The position numbers and the translations under genes are program-made. 64,000 nt of DNA from Nitrospira sp. SG-bin1 (GTDB lineage: Bacteria; Nitrospirota; Nitrospiria; Nitrospirales; Nitrospiraceae): contig LVWS01000032.1 in assembly GCA_002083365.1 (NCBI GenBank), positions 186,001 to 250,000 of the forward strand, read 5' to 3'. Position 1 is the stretch's first letter. The number at the start of each line of letters is the position of its first letter. Below are positions 26,427 to 34,493 of this stretch, one piece after another. Under the pieces are notes generated by a model. It made no database searches, was not told where the DNA came from, and worked only from the letters and a program-made list of their open reading frames with translations.

Positions 26427-26558
26427 ACGGCCAAGTGACCGTTCCTTTATTTATTTGCAAGCTTGTCCATATGAGTGGACAGGGGCGATCAGTTCGGTAC
26501 ACTACAAATCGGCGGACAGTCACCCAAAAATCAGGTTTCACTTTCATGACGTTCTCTG

Positions 26559-26564
26559 TATAAT
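26559..26564 (+). promoter_or_regulatory. Consensus -10 box upstream of the desaturase
   Basis: Perfect TATAAT, 105 bp upstream of the desaturase ATG; the -35 region (TTTCAC at 17 bp) is poor, suggesting an activator. A short inverted repeat GTCCA-N6-TGGAC at 26465-26480 lies upstream and could be an operator for either divergent gene. Confidence 0.4.
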
Positions 26565-26669
26565 AACGACCTAGCCATTTCCTGCACGACCAATCAGCTT
26601 AACGGGACCCCGGCTCCCTGTCTCCCACCACAGTGACTTGGCCGATCCCCCGACTTAGAGGAGAATTGT

Positions 26670-27725
26670 ATGTCCGATGTGCAAACGCTTCGCCTGACCA
26701 AAGCCCAGGAATTTTGGTATTCCTTTCTGCGCTGGTTTGACTCCTGGGCCGGCCTTGAGCACACCAAAGTGGAGGGCCCCCCAAAAGTCGACTGGATCCG
26801 GAGTATTCCCTTTATTGCCGTCCATTTGATGTGTTTTGGAGTGTGGTGGGTCGGATGGAGCTGGACGGCGGTCGTCGTCGCGATCGCGTTCTATTTCATC
26901 CGCATGTTCGCCATCACCGGATGGTACCACCGCTACTTCTCGCATCGCACGTTCAAGACCTCCCGCACCGTGCAGTTTTTATTTGCTTTGTTGGGGGGAA
27001 CCTGCGCACAACGCGGTCCCTTGTGGTGGGCAGGCCATCATCGACATCACCACATCGCGTCCGATACACCGGAGGATGTGCACTCCCCGCGCCAGGGGGG
27101 ATTTCTCTGGTCCCACATGGGCTGGATTATGTCGCAGACCTTTTATGCGCCGCGTCTCAAGGGAATCGCCGATTTTGCAAAGTTTCCTGAGCTGCGGTTT
27201 CTCGACCGGTTCGACGTCCTCGTACCCACCATCACCGGTTTTGGCATGTTCGGTTTCGGCAAGCTGCTGGAGACCTATGCACCCGAACTCGGAACCAATG
27301 GTCCTCAGATGCTGATTTGGGGATTCTTTATCTCGACGGTGGCACTGTTTCATGGAACCTGCACCATCAATTCCTTGTCCCACGTCTATGGCTCACAACG
27401 GTACGAGACGGGTGACGACAGCCGAAACAACTTCTTCCTGGCCCTGATTACCATGGGAGAAGGTTGGCACAATAACCACCATTATTATCCGGCCGCGACA
27501 AGGCAAGGCTTCTATTGGTGGGAAATCGACATGACTTACTACTGTTTGAAAGGGCTTGAGTGGATGGGATTGGTCTGGGATATCCGGGGCGTTCCAGGGT
27601 ATGTGCGCGAGGGGAAAACCAAACAGGATTCAGACCGCAGCGTGCTCAAAAAGAAAATCGACGCGGCCGTGAACACGGCGGAAATTTCGGCGCCGCCACC
27701 TCAACTGGAACTGACGCCTCCTTAG
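26670..27725 (+). CDS. Membrane acyl-CoA/acyl-lipid delta-9-type desaturase
   Basis: 351 residues. Diiron desaturase with the three histidine boxes: HRYFSH (about residue 88), HHRHH (about 124) and HNNHH (about 268). Four transmembrane segments, for example FIAVHLMCFGVWWVGWSW and the helices around LLETYAPELG. The HNNHHYYP third box is that of stearoyl-CoA type delta-9 desaturases, which insert a cis double bond using O2 and an external electron donor. The reductase at 20.5 kb is a possible donor component. AGAGGAGA ribosome site. The stop overlaps the convergent gene by 4 nt. Confidence 0.94.
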   Translation: MSDVQTLRLTKAQEFWYSFLRWFDSWAGLEHTKVEGPPKVDWIRSIPFIAVHLMCFGVWWVGWSWTAVVVAIAFYFIRMFAITGWYHRYFSHRTFKTSRTVQFLFALLGGTCAQRGPLWWAGHHRHHHIASDTPEDVHSPRQGGFLWSHMGWIMSQTFYAPRLKGIADFAKFPELRFLDRFDVLVPTITGFGMFGFGKLLETYAPELGTNGPQMLIWGFFISTVALFHGTCTINSLSHVYGSQRYETGDDSRNNFFLALITMGEGWHNNHHYYPAATRQGFYWWEIDMTYYCLKGLEWMGLVWDIRGVPGYVREGKTKQDSDRSVLKKKIDAAVNTAEISAPPPQLELTPP

Positions 27726-28192
27726 ACCCAGTCCGAATCGCTGTCGGACCTTGGTCGGTCGGTCACTCGGTCGGCCAGGGTCTGACGAATTCGTCGACTT
27801 TCTTCATCGATTGCCTTCCGCTCTTCCTCCGATAACACCCATGCATCGCCGGCGCTCAACTCAAACCGGTAATGGTCCTTTCCGCGCGTAAACCACTCGA
27901 CGTATGGGTGCGGTTCAAGATTGGGGTGCGGATCCAGCGAGATGAGATTCACCGTTCCAATCTGCGGGTTCGCCATGTCGCCGATGACCTGTCCTGCCAT
28001 ATCGTCATCTTCAAACCGGCTGTTGCGGAGTCCAATCACTTCTCCGGCGATGTCGGGCTTGAAATTCCCGCGCAAATAAAAATCCACCGGCCCGATCACG
28101 GCGAAGACAACCCGGCCTACAACGGTTCCCTCGACGCGATTGTCCAAGAATCCTTCGTGAACCCATCGGCCATTGCCGAACTTCTGCGCCAT
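27722..28192 (-). CDS. Conserved hypothetical acidic protein
   Basis: 156 residues, SD GGGAGGA. A beta-rich domain (VEGTVVGRVVFAVIGPVDFYLRGNF) resembles a small barrel with Asp/Gly turns. The C-terminal third is charged and helical (SEEERKAIDEESRRIRQ), ending in an Asp/Ser tail. No family known to me. 22 bp behind the EamA exporter gene on the same strand. Confidence 0.8.
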   Translation of the reverse strand: MAQKFGNGRWVHEGFLDNRVEGTVVGRVVFAVIGPVDFYLRGNFKPDIAGEVIGLRNSRFEDDDMAGQVIGDMANPQIGTVNLISLDPHPNLEPHPYVEWFTRGKDHYRFELSAGDAWVLSEEERKAIDEESRRIRQTLADRVTDRPRSDSDSDWV

Positions 28193-28214
28193 ATCGGTCC
28201 TCCCTTGAGAGCGA

Positions 28215-29039
28215 TCAGCCTCCGAACGCCCCGATGATCACCGCCAATAGAATCAACGCGCTCCCGATCCATCCTTGGATATCCATGGTTTCTCCGAGAA
28301 AGTACCAGGACAACCAGGCAGCGTACGCCGGCTCCGACGCGAACAATATCGCCACCTGCTGAGCCGGCACCAGCCGTTGCGCCCACATCTGAACGGCAAA
28401 CGCCAGTGTGGCCAGCACCCCCGTGACGCCCAGGCCGGTCAATAAGACGGCCGTGGGTGAAAAAGCGCTCCGCGCCGTTTCTTCCCACCACGGCGCGGGA
28501 AGAAACAAGACCGTCATCGCCACCATCTGCCACACGAGGAGCGACGGCGCATCGACTTCGCGAGTGAACCGCTCGAGACAAATGATATGCCCGGCAAACG
28601 CGACGGCGCACCCCAGCGTCAGGAGATCCCCCAGATTCATCGCGGTGTCGGGTTTGACCAACAACCAGAGCCCGATCACCGCTATGACCGTCGCCCCCAC
28701 CACCCGCCTGTCTATCCGCATCAGAATCAGCGGCACGAAGATCACGTACAACGCCGTCAGGAAAGCCGAGTTCGAGGCACTCGTATAACGGAGCCCGACC
28801 GTTTGCAACAGGTAGCCGAGAAAGAGAAAGACGGTGGTGAGGGCACTCGCGCTCAATACCGCACGATCACGGTGCAGTCGGCGGCCGTAGATCCTGAACC
28901 ACAGCAGCACCAGTACAGTGCCAAGAAAAAATCGAAGCAACAAGAATGACAGCGGAGGGATCTGTTCAAGCGCGGCTTTGGTGGCCGGAAATGTTGCGCC
29001 CCATATGACGGTGGTCAAGAGAAGGGCAAGGCGCGGCAT
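28215..29039 (-). CDS. EamA/DMT family membrane transporter
   Basis: 274 residues with about ten transmembrane helices in two EamA repeats (first: LALLLTTVIWGATFPATKAAL ... LILMRIDRR; second: LLVWQMVAMTVLFLP ... WIGSALILLAVIIGAFGG). The family exports amino acids, nucleobases or other small metabolites. The substrate cannot be read from the sequence. Heads a two-gene unit with the acidic protein. Confidence 0.93.
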   Translation of the reverse strand: MPRLALLLTTVIWGATFPATKAALEQIPPLSFLLLRFFLGTVLVLLWFRIYGRRLHRDRAVLSASALTTVFLFLGYLLQTVGLRYTSASNSAFLTALYVIFVPLILMRIDRRVVGATVIAVIGLWLLVKPDTAMNLGDLLTLGCAVAFAGHIICLERFTREVDAPSLLVWQMVAMTVLFLPAPWWEETARSAFSPTAVLLTGLGVTGVLATLAFAVQMWAQRLVPAQQVAILFASEPAYAAWLSWYFLGETMDIQGWIGSALILLAVIIGAFGG

Positions 29040-29120
29040 AATTCAATAGCGAATGTCGACGGGGAAAACAGAACGCTCCAACATTCACCATTGCAAGAAC
29101 CGCTCACCATTGCAAGGCCC

Positions 29121-29324
29121 TCATGGTTTACACAGAGAACATCGCCGTTGCTCATTGGTCCCGGCCTGTTCCATAGCACGGAGCGCCCGCTCCTTGTCCG
29201 GATAGTCGAACCATCCTCCTTCCCAAAAGTCACTGGAGGTTATGGTTGAGGGAACCTCCGAACACCGATCTCGGTGGAGCGTCACACGGTCGATCGCACG
29301 GGCAATGTGAACCCAATAGATCAT
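29121..29324 (-). CDS. Small conserved-looking protein
   Basis: 67 residues from ATG at 29324. Two Cys near the C-terminus (RCSLCKP) and a Trp/Phe-rich core (SDFWEGGWFDYPD). Codon use is coding-like. The Cys pattern could bind a metal with the Cys at position 21. No Shine-Dalgarno site is obvious, so confidence is moderate. Confidence 0.5.
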   Translation of the reverse strand: MIYWVHIARAIDRVTLHRDRCSEVPSTITSSDFWEGGWFDYPDKERALRAMEQAGTNEQRRCSLCKP

Positions 29325-29400
29325 GCGAGACCCGTGAGGTGCCGGTGGTGAGGGGTGCCGACGATCCGACTAATCTTCCACCTCCTCGATCCGTACCGGC

Positions 29401-29577
29401 TCAGGGAAGGAGCTGCCACTCATCCTTTTCGATGAAGACCTTCACGCCGGTTTCCAATTTCTTGACGTCGTCCTTGTCGAAGAGCCTCATGTAGCGCTCG
29501 ATTCGATCGTCGTCGTCGATTCGTTCCTCCTGCATCATGCCGTTATTGCCCTTGTACCGTCGAATCAGCACTGACAT
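29401..29577 (-). CDS. Small charged protein (58 residues)
   Basis: ATG at 29577 preceded by GGAGGGG at ideal distance. The product begins MSVLIRRYKGNNGMMQEE, continues with an Asp-run and an amphipathic helix (RIERYMRLFDKDDVKKLE), and ends VFIEKDEWQLLP. Soluble, strongly charged, no family recognised. The good ribosome site and coding-like third positions support it being real. Confidence 0.6.
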   Translation of the reverse strand: MSVLIRRYKGNNGMMQEERIDDDDRIERYMRLFDKDDVKKLETGVKVFIEKDEWQLLP

Positions 29578-29613
29578 TGAAACCCCTCCTATGACGCTGG
29601 CAGTCTAGCCATG

Positions 29614-29636
29614 TAAGTTGGTACAATACCGACTTA
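29614..29636. repeat. Inverted repeat upstream of the zinc-ribbon gene
   Basis: TAAGTTGGTA-CAA-TACCGACTTA: 10-bp arms with one mismatch and a 3-nt centre. It sits between the divergent small-protein gene and the FmdB-type gene. Could be an operator for one or both. Confidence 0.4.
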
Positions 29637-29763
29637 ACGTAAGCCGTTCAAGATCGCTTGGATGGGGCCTTCTTGTCAAGTACCAGAACGGCTCCTGTTT
29701 TTCAGTTTTTAATCTAAGTTTCTAGTGAAGGTTCCGAACCGCTGAACGAAAAGGACGCGATCC

Positions 29764-30078
29764 GTGCCACTCTACGAATACCGGTGTGAGCAATGTGAGA
29801 AGCAATTCGAGGCCGCCCAGTCCGTGCATACCAGAGTCGAGGACACGGAATGCCCCTATTGTCAGGCCCGCCAGGCCATCCGGCTCATGTCTTCGTTCTC
29901 TTCCAATGTCGTCGGCGACCGCAAACCCGGCTTTACCGAGCTGAAGGCCAAAGCGATGAATGAAGAACGGATGCAGCGCTTTGCCCAATTGCCGCCGCTG
30001 AACGCCGTCCGCAACATGCCGCCTCCGAACATGACCTCGGAGTCGGATTCGCAGTCGACTGGAGACTCGACATCTTGA
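29764..30078 (+). CDS. FmdB-type zinc-ribbon regulatory protein
   Basis: 104 residues from a GTG start (AAGGA 8 bp upstream). The FmdB zinc ribbon is at the N-terminus: YRCEQCEKQFE and TECPYCQAR supply two CxxC pairs. The remainder is a disordered Met/Pro/Ser tail. Family members are small putative regulatory proteins; the exact role is unsettled. Followed after 52 bp by the PstS-like gene. Confidence 0.85.
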   Translation: MPLYEYRCEQCEKQFEAAQSVHTRVEDTECPYCQARQAIRLMSSFSSNVVGDRKPGFTELKAKAMNEERMQRFAQLPPLNAVRNMPPPNMTSESDSQSTGDSTS

Positions 30079-30130
30079 GGATCCGATATCGACACCAAAT
30101 CCGGCATGAACTCCCGGAGGAACCGGTTCG

Positions 30131-30952
30131 ATGACCGGCAGTTCCTTCGTGGCCGGGCTGCTCATCGCCCTGAGCGTCTCGGTATTCCCTGCTGTCGTAT
30201 GCGCTCAAACTGTCGGAAGTCTCGTGATTGCCGGCAATGGGCCGGAACAAACCACCATCGAAGCCTTGGCTCGCGCCTTCGAAAAGATGAATCCCCGTGC
30301 CTATGTCGACATTTTGTGGGACGAGGATTCCAAACCGTTGCACTTGGTCAAAACAGGCCAGGCTCAGATCGCCGTCACGGGAGCCGAAGATCCCTCCTTC
30401 GCAGCAACACAGATCGGTTGGGATGGAATCGGCATCGTGGTCCATTTGTCCAACTTCACCAAAGAGGTCACCACGAAACAAGTCGCCGACATGTTTTCGG
30501 GAAAGATCAAAGATTGGTCGGAACTGGGAGGACCGGAGACCAAGATTCTCCTGATCGACAGACCACGAAACCAAAACGTTCGGGGATCCTTTGAAACCCA
30601 ACTGGGGATCGCCGGAACAATTTCTGATTCCGCCAAAGTGATCGATACGGATGAGGCCGTCGTGAAAGCCGTCGTCGGCACCCTGCCCCCGCTCTCCGCC
30701 GTGGCCTATATCTCGTTGAGCACAGGCCTCTCGGCCGTGTCGGACGGCGTCGCCGTCCGCTTGCTTCCGGTGGATAAGGTCGAGCCGGAGGTGCCGACGG
30801 TGAAGGACGGCCGCTACAGCCTTCGACGCCCACTATTGCTGCTCGCGAAAAAAGAACCAAGTCCTCTGGTTGAAGCCTTTTCACAGTTCGCACTCTCCCC
30901 AGCCGGACAAGCGATCGTCGGAGAAATCTATGTTCCGATGCCGAAGAAATAG
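30131..30952 (+). CDS. PstS-like periplasmic substrate-binding protein
   Basis: 273 residues with a signal peptide (AGLLIALSVSVFPAVVCA). Type II periplasmic binding fold of the PstS-like group: SLVIAGNGPEQTTIEALARAF, GQAQIAVTGAEDPS, FTKEVTTKQVADMFSGKIKDW and PRNQNVRGSFETQLG. Such proteins bind phosphate or related oxyanions, but the usual GSGT phosphate loop is replaced and no ABC transporter genes lie nearby. It may act as an orphan binding or sensing protein. Confidence 0.85.
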   Translation: MTGSSFVAGLLIALSVSVFPAVVCAQTVGSLVIAGNGPEQTTIEALARAFEKMNPRAYVDILWDEDSKPLHLVKTGQAQIAVTGAEDPSFAATQIGWDGIGIVVHLSNFTKEVTTKQVADMFSGKIKDWSELGGPETKILLIDRPRNQNVRGSFETQLGIAGTISDSAKVIDTDEAVVKAVVGTLPPLSAVAYISLSTGLSAVSDGVAVRLLPVDKVEPEVPTVKDGRYSLRRPLLLLAKKEPSPLVEAFSQFALSPAGQAIVGEIYVPMPKK

Positions 30953-30973
30953 TTCCCGTGGAAGGAGGTCACG

Positions 30974-31426
30974 ATGTTTCCCCGATTTCTGTTGCCCTTC
31001 CTGATGGTGGTGTGGCCAGGGCTCGCCGGTTTTCCTGTGTCCGCTGTTGCCGAAGAAGGAGTGATCGTCGATGGAGCCGGCTATACGCTGCACGACACGG
31101 AATCAATCAAGGGCCACGATGAACAAACCATCGAGAAAGACCCGATCTGCGACAGCAGCAAAAAACCAAAAATCACTCAAGTCGAGCCCGACGAAGCCAA
31201 GCCGGGACAAACGATCCTCATCAAGGGTGAGAATTTTGGAACGAGAGATTGTTTCCGTGGCGTGGCCTTCAGTGCGGCCGGCCCCACCAAGATCGACTAC
31301 AGATTCGTCAACGACACGACCATCGAAGTGACGGTTCCTCCTGTTCAGCCCGGCATGTCATTCATCGATGTCGTCGCCGGCGGCGGCAACGCCCGATCGA
31401 AAGCCTTCTTGGTGCAAGCCAAGTAA
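30974..31426 (+). CDS. Secreted IPT/TIG-domain protein
   Basis: 150 residues with GGAGGT 6 bp upstream. Signal peptide (FLMVVWPGLAGFPVSAVA), a 40-residue charged lead with one Cys, then one IPT/TIG immunoglobulin-like domain (KITQVEPDEAKPGQTILIKG ... VQPGMSFIDVVAGGG) with a second Cys in TRDCFRG, so a disulfide is likely. 21 bp after the PstS-like gene, so the two are probably co-expressed and act together outside the inner membrane. Confidence 0.8.
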   Translation: MFPRFLLPFLMVVWPGLAGFPVSAVAEEGVIVDGAGYTLHDTESIKGHDEQTIEKDPICDSSKKPKITQVEPDEAKPGQTILIKGENFGTRDCFRGVAFSAAGPTKIDYRFVNDTTIEVTVPPVQPGMSFIDVVAGGGNARSKAFLVQAK

Positions 31427-31479
31427 AAGAGTTCCTGTTTGACGATTGAGAACACCGTGCAAGCTTGGATCGAGAGGGA

Positions 31480-32322
31480 CTATCCGTCGGCGGCCTGTTG
31501 TCGTACGGCTCTGGCGAGATTCTCGGGTGTCCCGATATCCAGATAACGGTCCTCTGGAAATTTCACGCTTTGGATCGACAGGCCGACCTTGAGGGCCGCC
31601 TGTAAAACCACCCCCACGGCAAGGTCCCCTCCCGGATCGTTGGCTCTGTTCGTCAGCAGGCCCATGTTCCGCTTTGTCTCATCTGAGCGCAGGAACCGGT
31701 GGAGAAACTCGGAAAAGACCGGGGTCCAGACCGCGAAACACCAGCCAAACGTCAGTGTCGTCGCAGGTGGCTTCATCACGATCTCACGAACCCGGCCGTC
31801 CTGGTCCGTCGCCACCATATCCCAGACACGTGTATCGTCGATGCGATGCAGGCCTAAGACGATGTCCGCATCGGTTTCCTCCTGTCGCGCGATCAATCGC
31901 ATGTACGCGTCGGGAGGACCGAATAAAATATCCGGAAAACCGAACGCAATGCGATGCTCCGCAATGAATGGATAGGCTCGATCGAGTGTGTCGGGCGGGC
32001 CAAGAGAGCCGGGAATGACCACGTACGCAAGCGACATGCCCACTGCCTGTCCTTCCTGAAAATAGTTGGGGATATCCCATTTCCCATCGCGGATAACAAG
32101 GAACGTTTTTGAGATTCCGGCTGTCCGGAACTTTTCCAACAGATACTGCGCCGCCACTTTCGGTCGTGGCATGCCCGTCTGGGGGTCTGTCGTGAAACCG
32201 ACCGGAAACAGTTCTTTGCTGCAGGGAAAGGGCTGGAGACGCTTGGCCTGTCCAGCGGCAGGGACGAGTCCGACGACCTCCGGCCAAGTCCGATGAGGTT
32301 GATCGATGGGAGATAGGGTCAT
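31480..32322 (-). CDS. Sugar-phosphate nucleotidyltransferase family protein
   Basis: 280 residues from ATG at 32322; the frame is open to 32430 but the extra part has no family look. The nucleotidyltransferase loop VVGLVPAAGQAKRLQPFPCS with SKELFPVGF is the GlmU/RmlA/GalU-type motif (normally GxGxRxxP..KE). Central FGFPDILFGPPDA gives the metal-site Asp. C-terminal YLDIGTPENLARAV closes the domain. It would activate a sugar-1-phosphate to an NDP-sugar, but the altered loop (AGQAKRLQP) makes the substrate uncertain. Confidence 0.85.
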   Translation of the reverse strand: MTLSPIDQPHRTWPEVVGLVPAAGQAKRLQPFPCSKELFPVGFTTDPQTGMPRPKVAAQYLLEKFRTAGISKTFLVIRDGKWDIPNYFQEGQAVGMSLAYVVIPGSLGPPDTLDRAYPFIAEHRIAFGFPDILFGPPDAYMRLIARQEETDADIVLGLHRIDDTRVWDMVATDQDGRVREIVMKPPATTLTFGWCFAVWTPVFSEFLHRFLRSDETKRNMGLLTNRANDPGGDLAVGVVLQAALKVGLSIQSVKFPEDRYLDIGTPENLARAVRQQAADG

Positions 32323-32497
32323 GGGGTGGACATTATCGCCGGATTCGATGGGTGAGTCCACCGGTTGCTCGTACAACACGGTCTGAGTTGTTGTAACACA
32401 ATAGGTCCGAGCTCTCACATGCCTCGACAAAAGAACGTCGCATCCTGTACCTTATCAGCTGACGGCGACAGACTTATCAATCGAGAGAGTTCATCTC

Positions 32498-32872
32498 ATG
32501 CAGAACTTTTGGGTCCCCATAACCGTATCAACCATCATCGTGATCACAGGTCTTTCCATTTCCCTCCCGGCCCTGGCAACCCCACCCATCAAAGAACGAC
32601 TTCCCTTGATGCTGAGCGGTTCAGGTTGCGACAGCAAACAGACGGAGATGAATCGCGTCCTGCAAGCCATTCCCGGGGTAACCGGCGTGTACTTCAATCG
32701 TGTCCCGGATCATGTACTCGTGGACATTACTCCCAGTACCGTAAAACCGACGGATGTCGTGAACCGCGTCAACGATGCGGCATCCTCATGGCAATGCAAG
32801 GTTGAGCTCATGCAGTCCTGCATCACCGCCGACATGCCCACTGCCTCAGTCGCTCCGCACCAGCATGAATGA
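32498..32872 (+). CDS. Secreted HMA-like small protein lacking the CxxC motif
   Basis: 124 residues with signal peptide (VSTIIVITGLSISLPALA). The following 80 residues match the ferredoxin-like fold of heavy-metal-associated domains in layout (a loop GSGCDSKQTEMNRVLQAIPG, then VYFNRVPDHVLVDITP). Only one Cys is in the loop instead of CxxC. Two further Cys (WQCKVELMQSC) are close together later. His-rich end (APHQHE). Could be a periplasmic metal or redox protein; function not assigned. Confidence 0.7.
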   Translation: MQNFWVPITVSTIIVITGLSISLPALATPPIKERLPLMLSGSGCDSKQTEMNRVLQAIPGVTGVYFNRVPDHVLVDITPSTVKPTDVVNRVNDAASSWQCKVELMQSCITADMPTASVAPHQHE

Positions 32873-33159
32873 GTGATTGTTGGTCCGTTCTCCGCCTGTT
32901 ACGGACAACGCTTTCCAGGCAACACGATCCAATACCCTTTCTGAGCCTTCGATGCCGACTCGCGACCATGGAGCAAGCGATGAGTCGCTTGTAGGAGACT
33001 TTTTCTTGCGATAGCACATCGTTCAATTGCATCGATCTTCATCTTCCCGCTGCACATCACTCCAGCGATCCAAACCACCGCTCGAATTTGGATTTGTTAT
33101 CTCTCGGCATTGTCCAATCTCGTTGAACATAAGATGATACTGAAAGTCGAAGCATCATT

Positions 33160-34248
33160 TCATGATGCAGCCGGCTGGCCTGCGGTGGGCTTTGCCCGGA
33201 AGTCTTGGATGATGTTCCAGACGCGCAGGACGTCGAGCGTCAGTGTGGCGCCGTAGGTGGGACCGTAGTCGCGCTCCACGATGTTTCCCATACTATCGTT
33301 CCAGGTTTCGAATCGGACCGGACCGGCGGAAGCCGCGATCGACCAGGCAAAATGCTTCTGACTCTCTCCCGCCGCATTGACGAAGATTCCGGTATCCCAC
33401 ATGAGCGCAAACTCGATTTCCCAGGACGGGATCGTTTCGCCCTTCTCGGTCGTCCAATACTGGCCGATGGCAATCGACGGCTGCACCAGTCCCGCGGTAT
33501 TTCTCACGGCATGGAGCGCGGACCCGTCGCTCTGATAACTGATCCGTCCCAAGGCGGAAGCCCGCAGACTTACATCTCCCCAACGTCCCGAGTAGATGGT
33601 CGGCGTGATCGGCATTCTCCTGATGCCCGCGCGCAAAAATCCCTGTTGGTAGATCGTCCCGACCGAAAAGCCCCCGCCCACGAATATGATTTTCGGCCGA
33701 AACAAGGGCAACCACCGCGTCACGGAGCCATCGACCATCGCGTCGGTCTCGATGCGAGGATCCACACTGGGAACCTTTGGAAGCCCGCGCAACTGATGAA
33801 CGAATTTATTTTGAAGATATTGAGTGATTTCATCCCCCGTGGGGCTGATGCCGGCGGTGAGATTGGTGCTCCAGCCTTGCAAAATTCCACCCCAATGTTG
33901 AGTCCAGCTCATCGTGATCAAGTTGAAGCCGAGTGTCGTCCCGACCGTGGAATCGTATCTATTCCCCAAGCCGTCCGTTGGAGTAAACCGATTGAGGGTC
34001 AGCCCGCCGGTAATCGTGGAATACTGGTCGGGGAACGACATACTTCCCCAGTGGACGGAGGGTGCGGGAGTTTCACTCCATGCCGGAGATGCGACCATGC
34101 CGCCACACAAGAGAATTCCGAGGAAAGCAATCAGTCTCTTCCGCATCCCTTGAAAAGTTGTCCGGCGATGAAATGCGGCTACCAGCCCATGGCTGCTCCT
34201 CATCTCGCTGAAGTTTTGCCTCAGAGGCATGAGCGTAATCCTGGCCAT
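33160..34248 (-). CDS. Secreted, probably outer-membrane beta-type protein
   Basis: 362 residues from ATG at 34248, which has GGAGAA 9 bp upstream. The signal peptide (LIAFLGILLCGGMVASPAWS) begins only after residue 35, so the real start may be the ATG at 34146. The mature part alternates hydrophobic and aromatic residues (TVGTTLGFNLITMSWTQHWG; GTIYQQGFLRAGIRRMPITP), as in beta-barrels. No family recognised. Isolated transcription unit. Confidence 0.75.
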   Translation of the reverse strand: MARITLMPLRQNFSEMRSSHGLVAAFHRRTTFQGMRKRLIAFLGILLCGGMVASPAWSETPAPSVHWGSMSFPDQYSTITGGLTLNRFTPTDGLGNRYDSTVGTTLGFNLITMSWTQHWGGILQGWSTNLTAGISPTGDEITQYLQNKFVHQLRGLPKVPSVDPRIETDAMVDGSVTRWLPLFRPKIIFVGGGFSVGTIYQQGFLRAGIRRMPITPTIYSGRWGDVSLRASALGRISYQSDGSALHAVRNTAGLVQPSIAIGQYWTTEKGETIPSWEIEFALMWDTGIFVNAAGESQKHFAWSIAASAGPVRFETWNDSMGNIVERDYGPTYGATLTLDVLRVWNIIQDFRAKPTAGQPAAS

Positions 34249-34493
34249 ATGGAAGTGTTCTCCTCGATTAAGGATGACCGCTCACCATGCAATCACTTTG
34301 GCACTCTACAGGAATCAGGCACATGAGGCGACCCCATTGTTTGATGATCGGCTGAGAGCAACTCTTCGTTTAATTATAGACTTTAGACTTCTCGCGGATG
34401 CTTCTCCCTCGACAGACCTCCTGATCCTATGCTAGCTTACGCGTTCGTTTTCCAGGTTTCTTCCTTTCCCCACGAGAGCTGACTGGCGCGGAC

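Noticed and set aside
26465..26480. GTCCA-N6-TGGAC as a specific fatty-acid regulator site
   Set aside because: Five-base arms are too short to assign to any regulator; kept only as a remark.
32940..33010. AAGCGA-TGAG-TCGCTT hairpin as a terminator
   Set aside because: The T-run is about ten bases away from the stem and the stem is only 6 bp.
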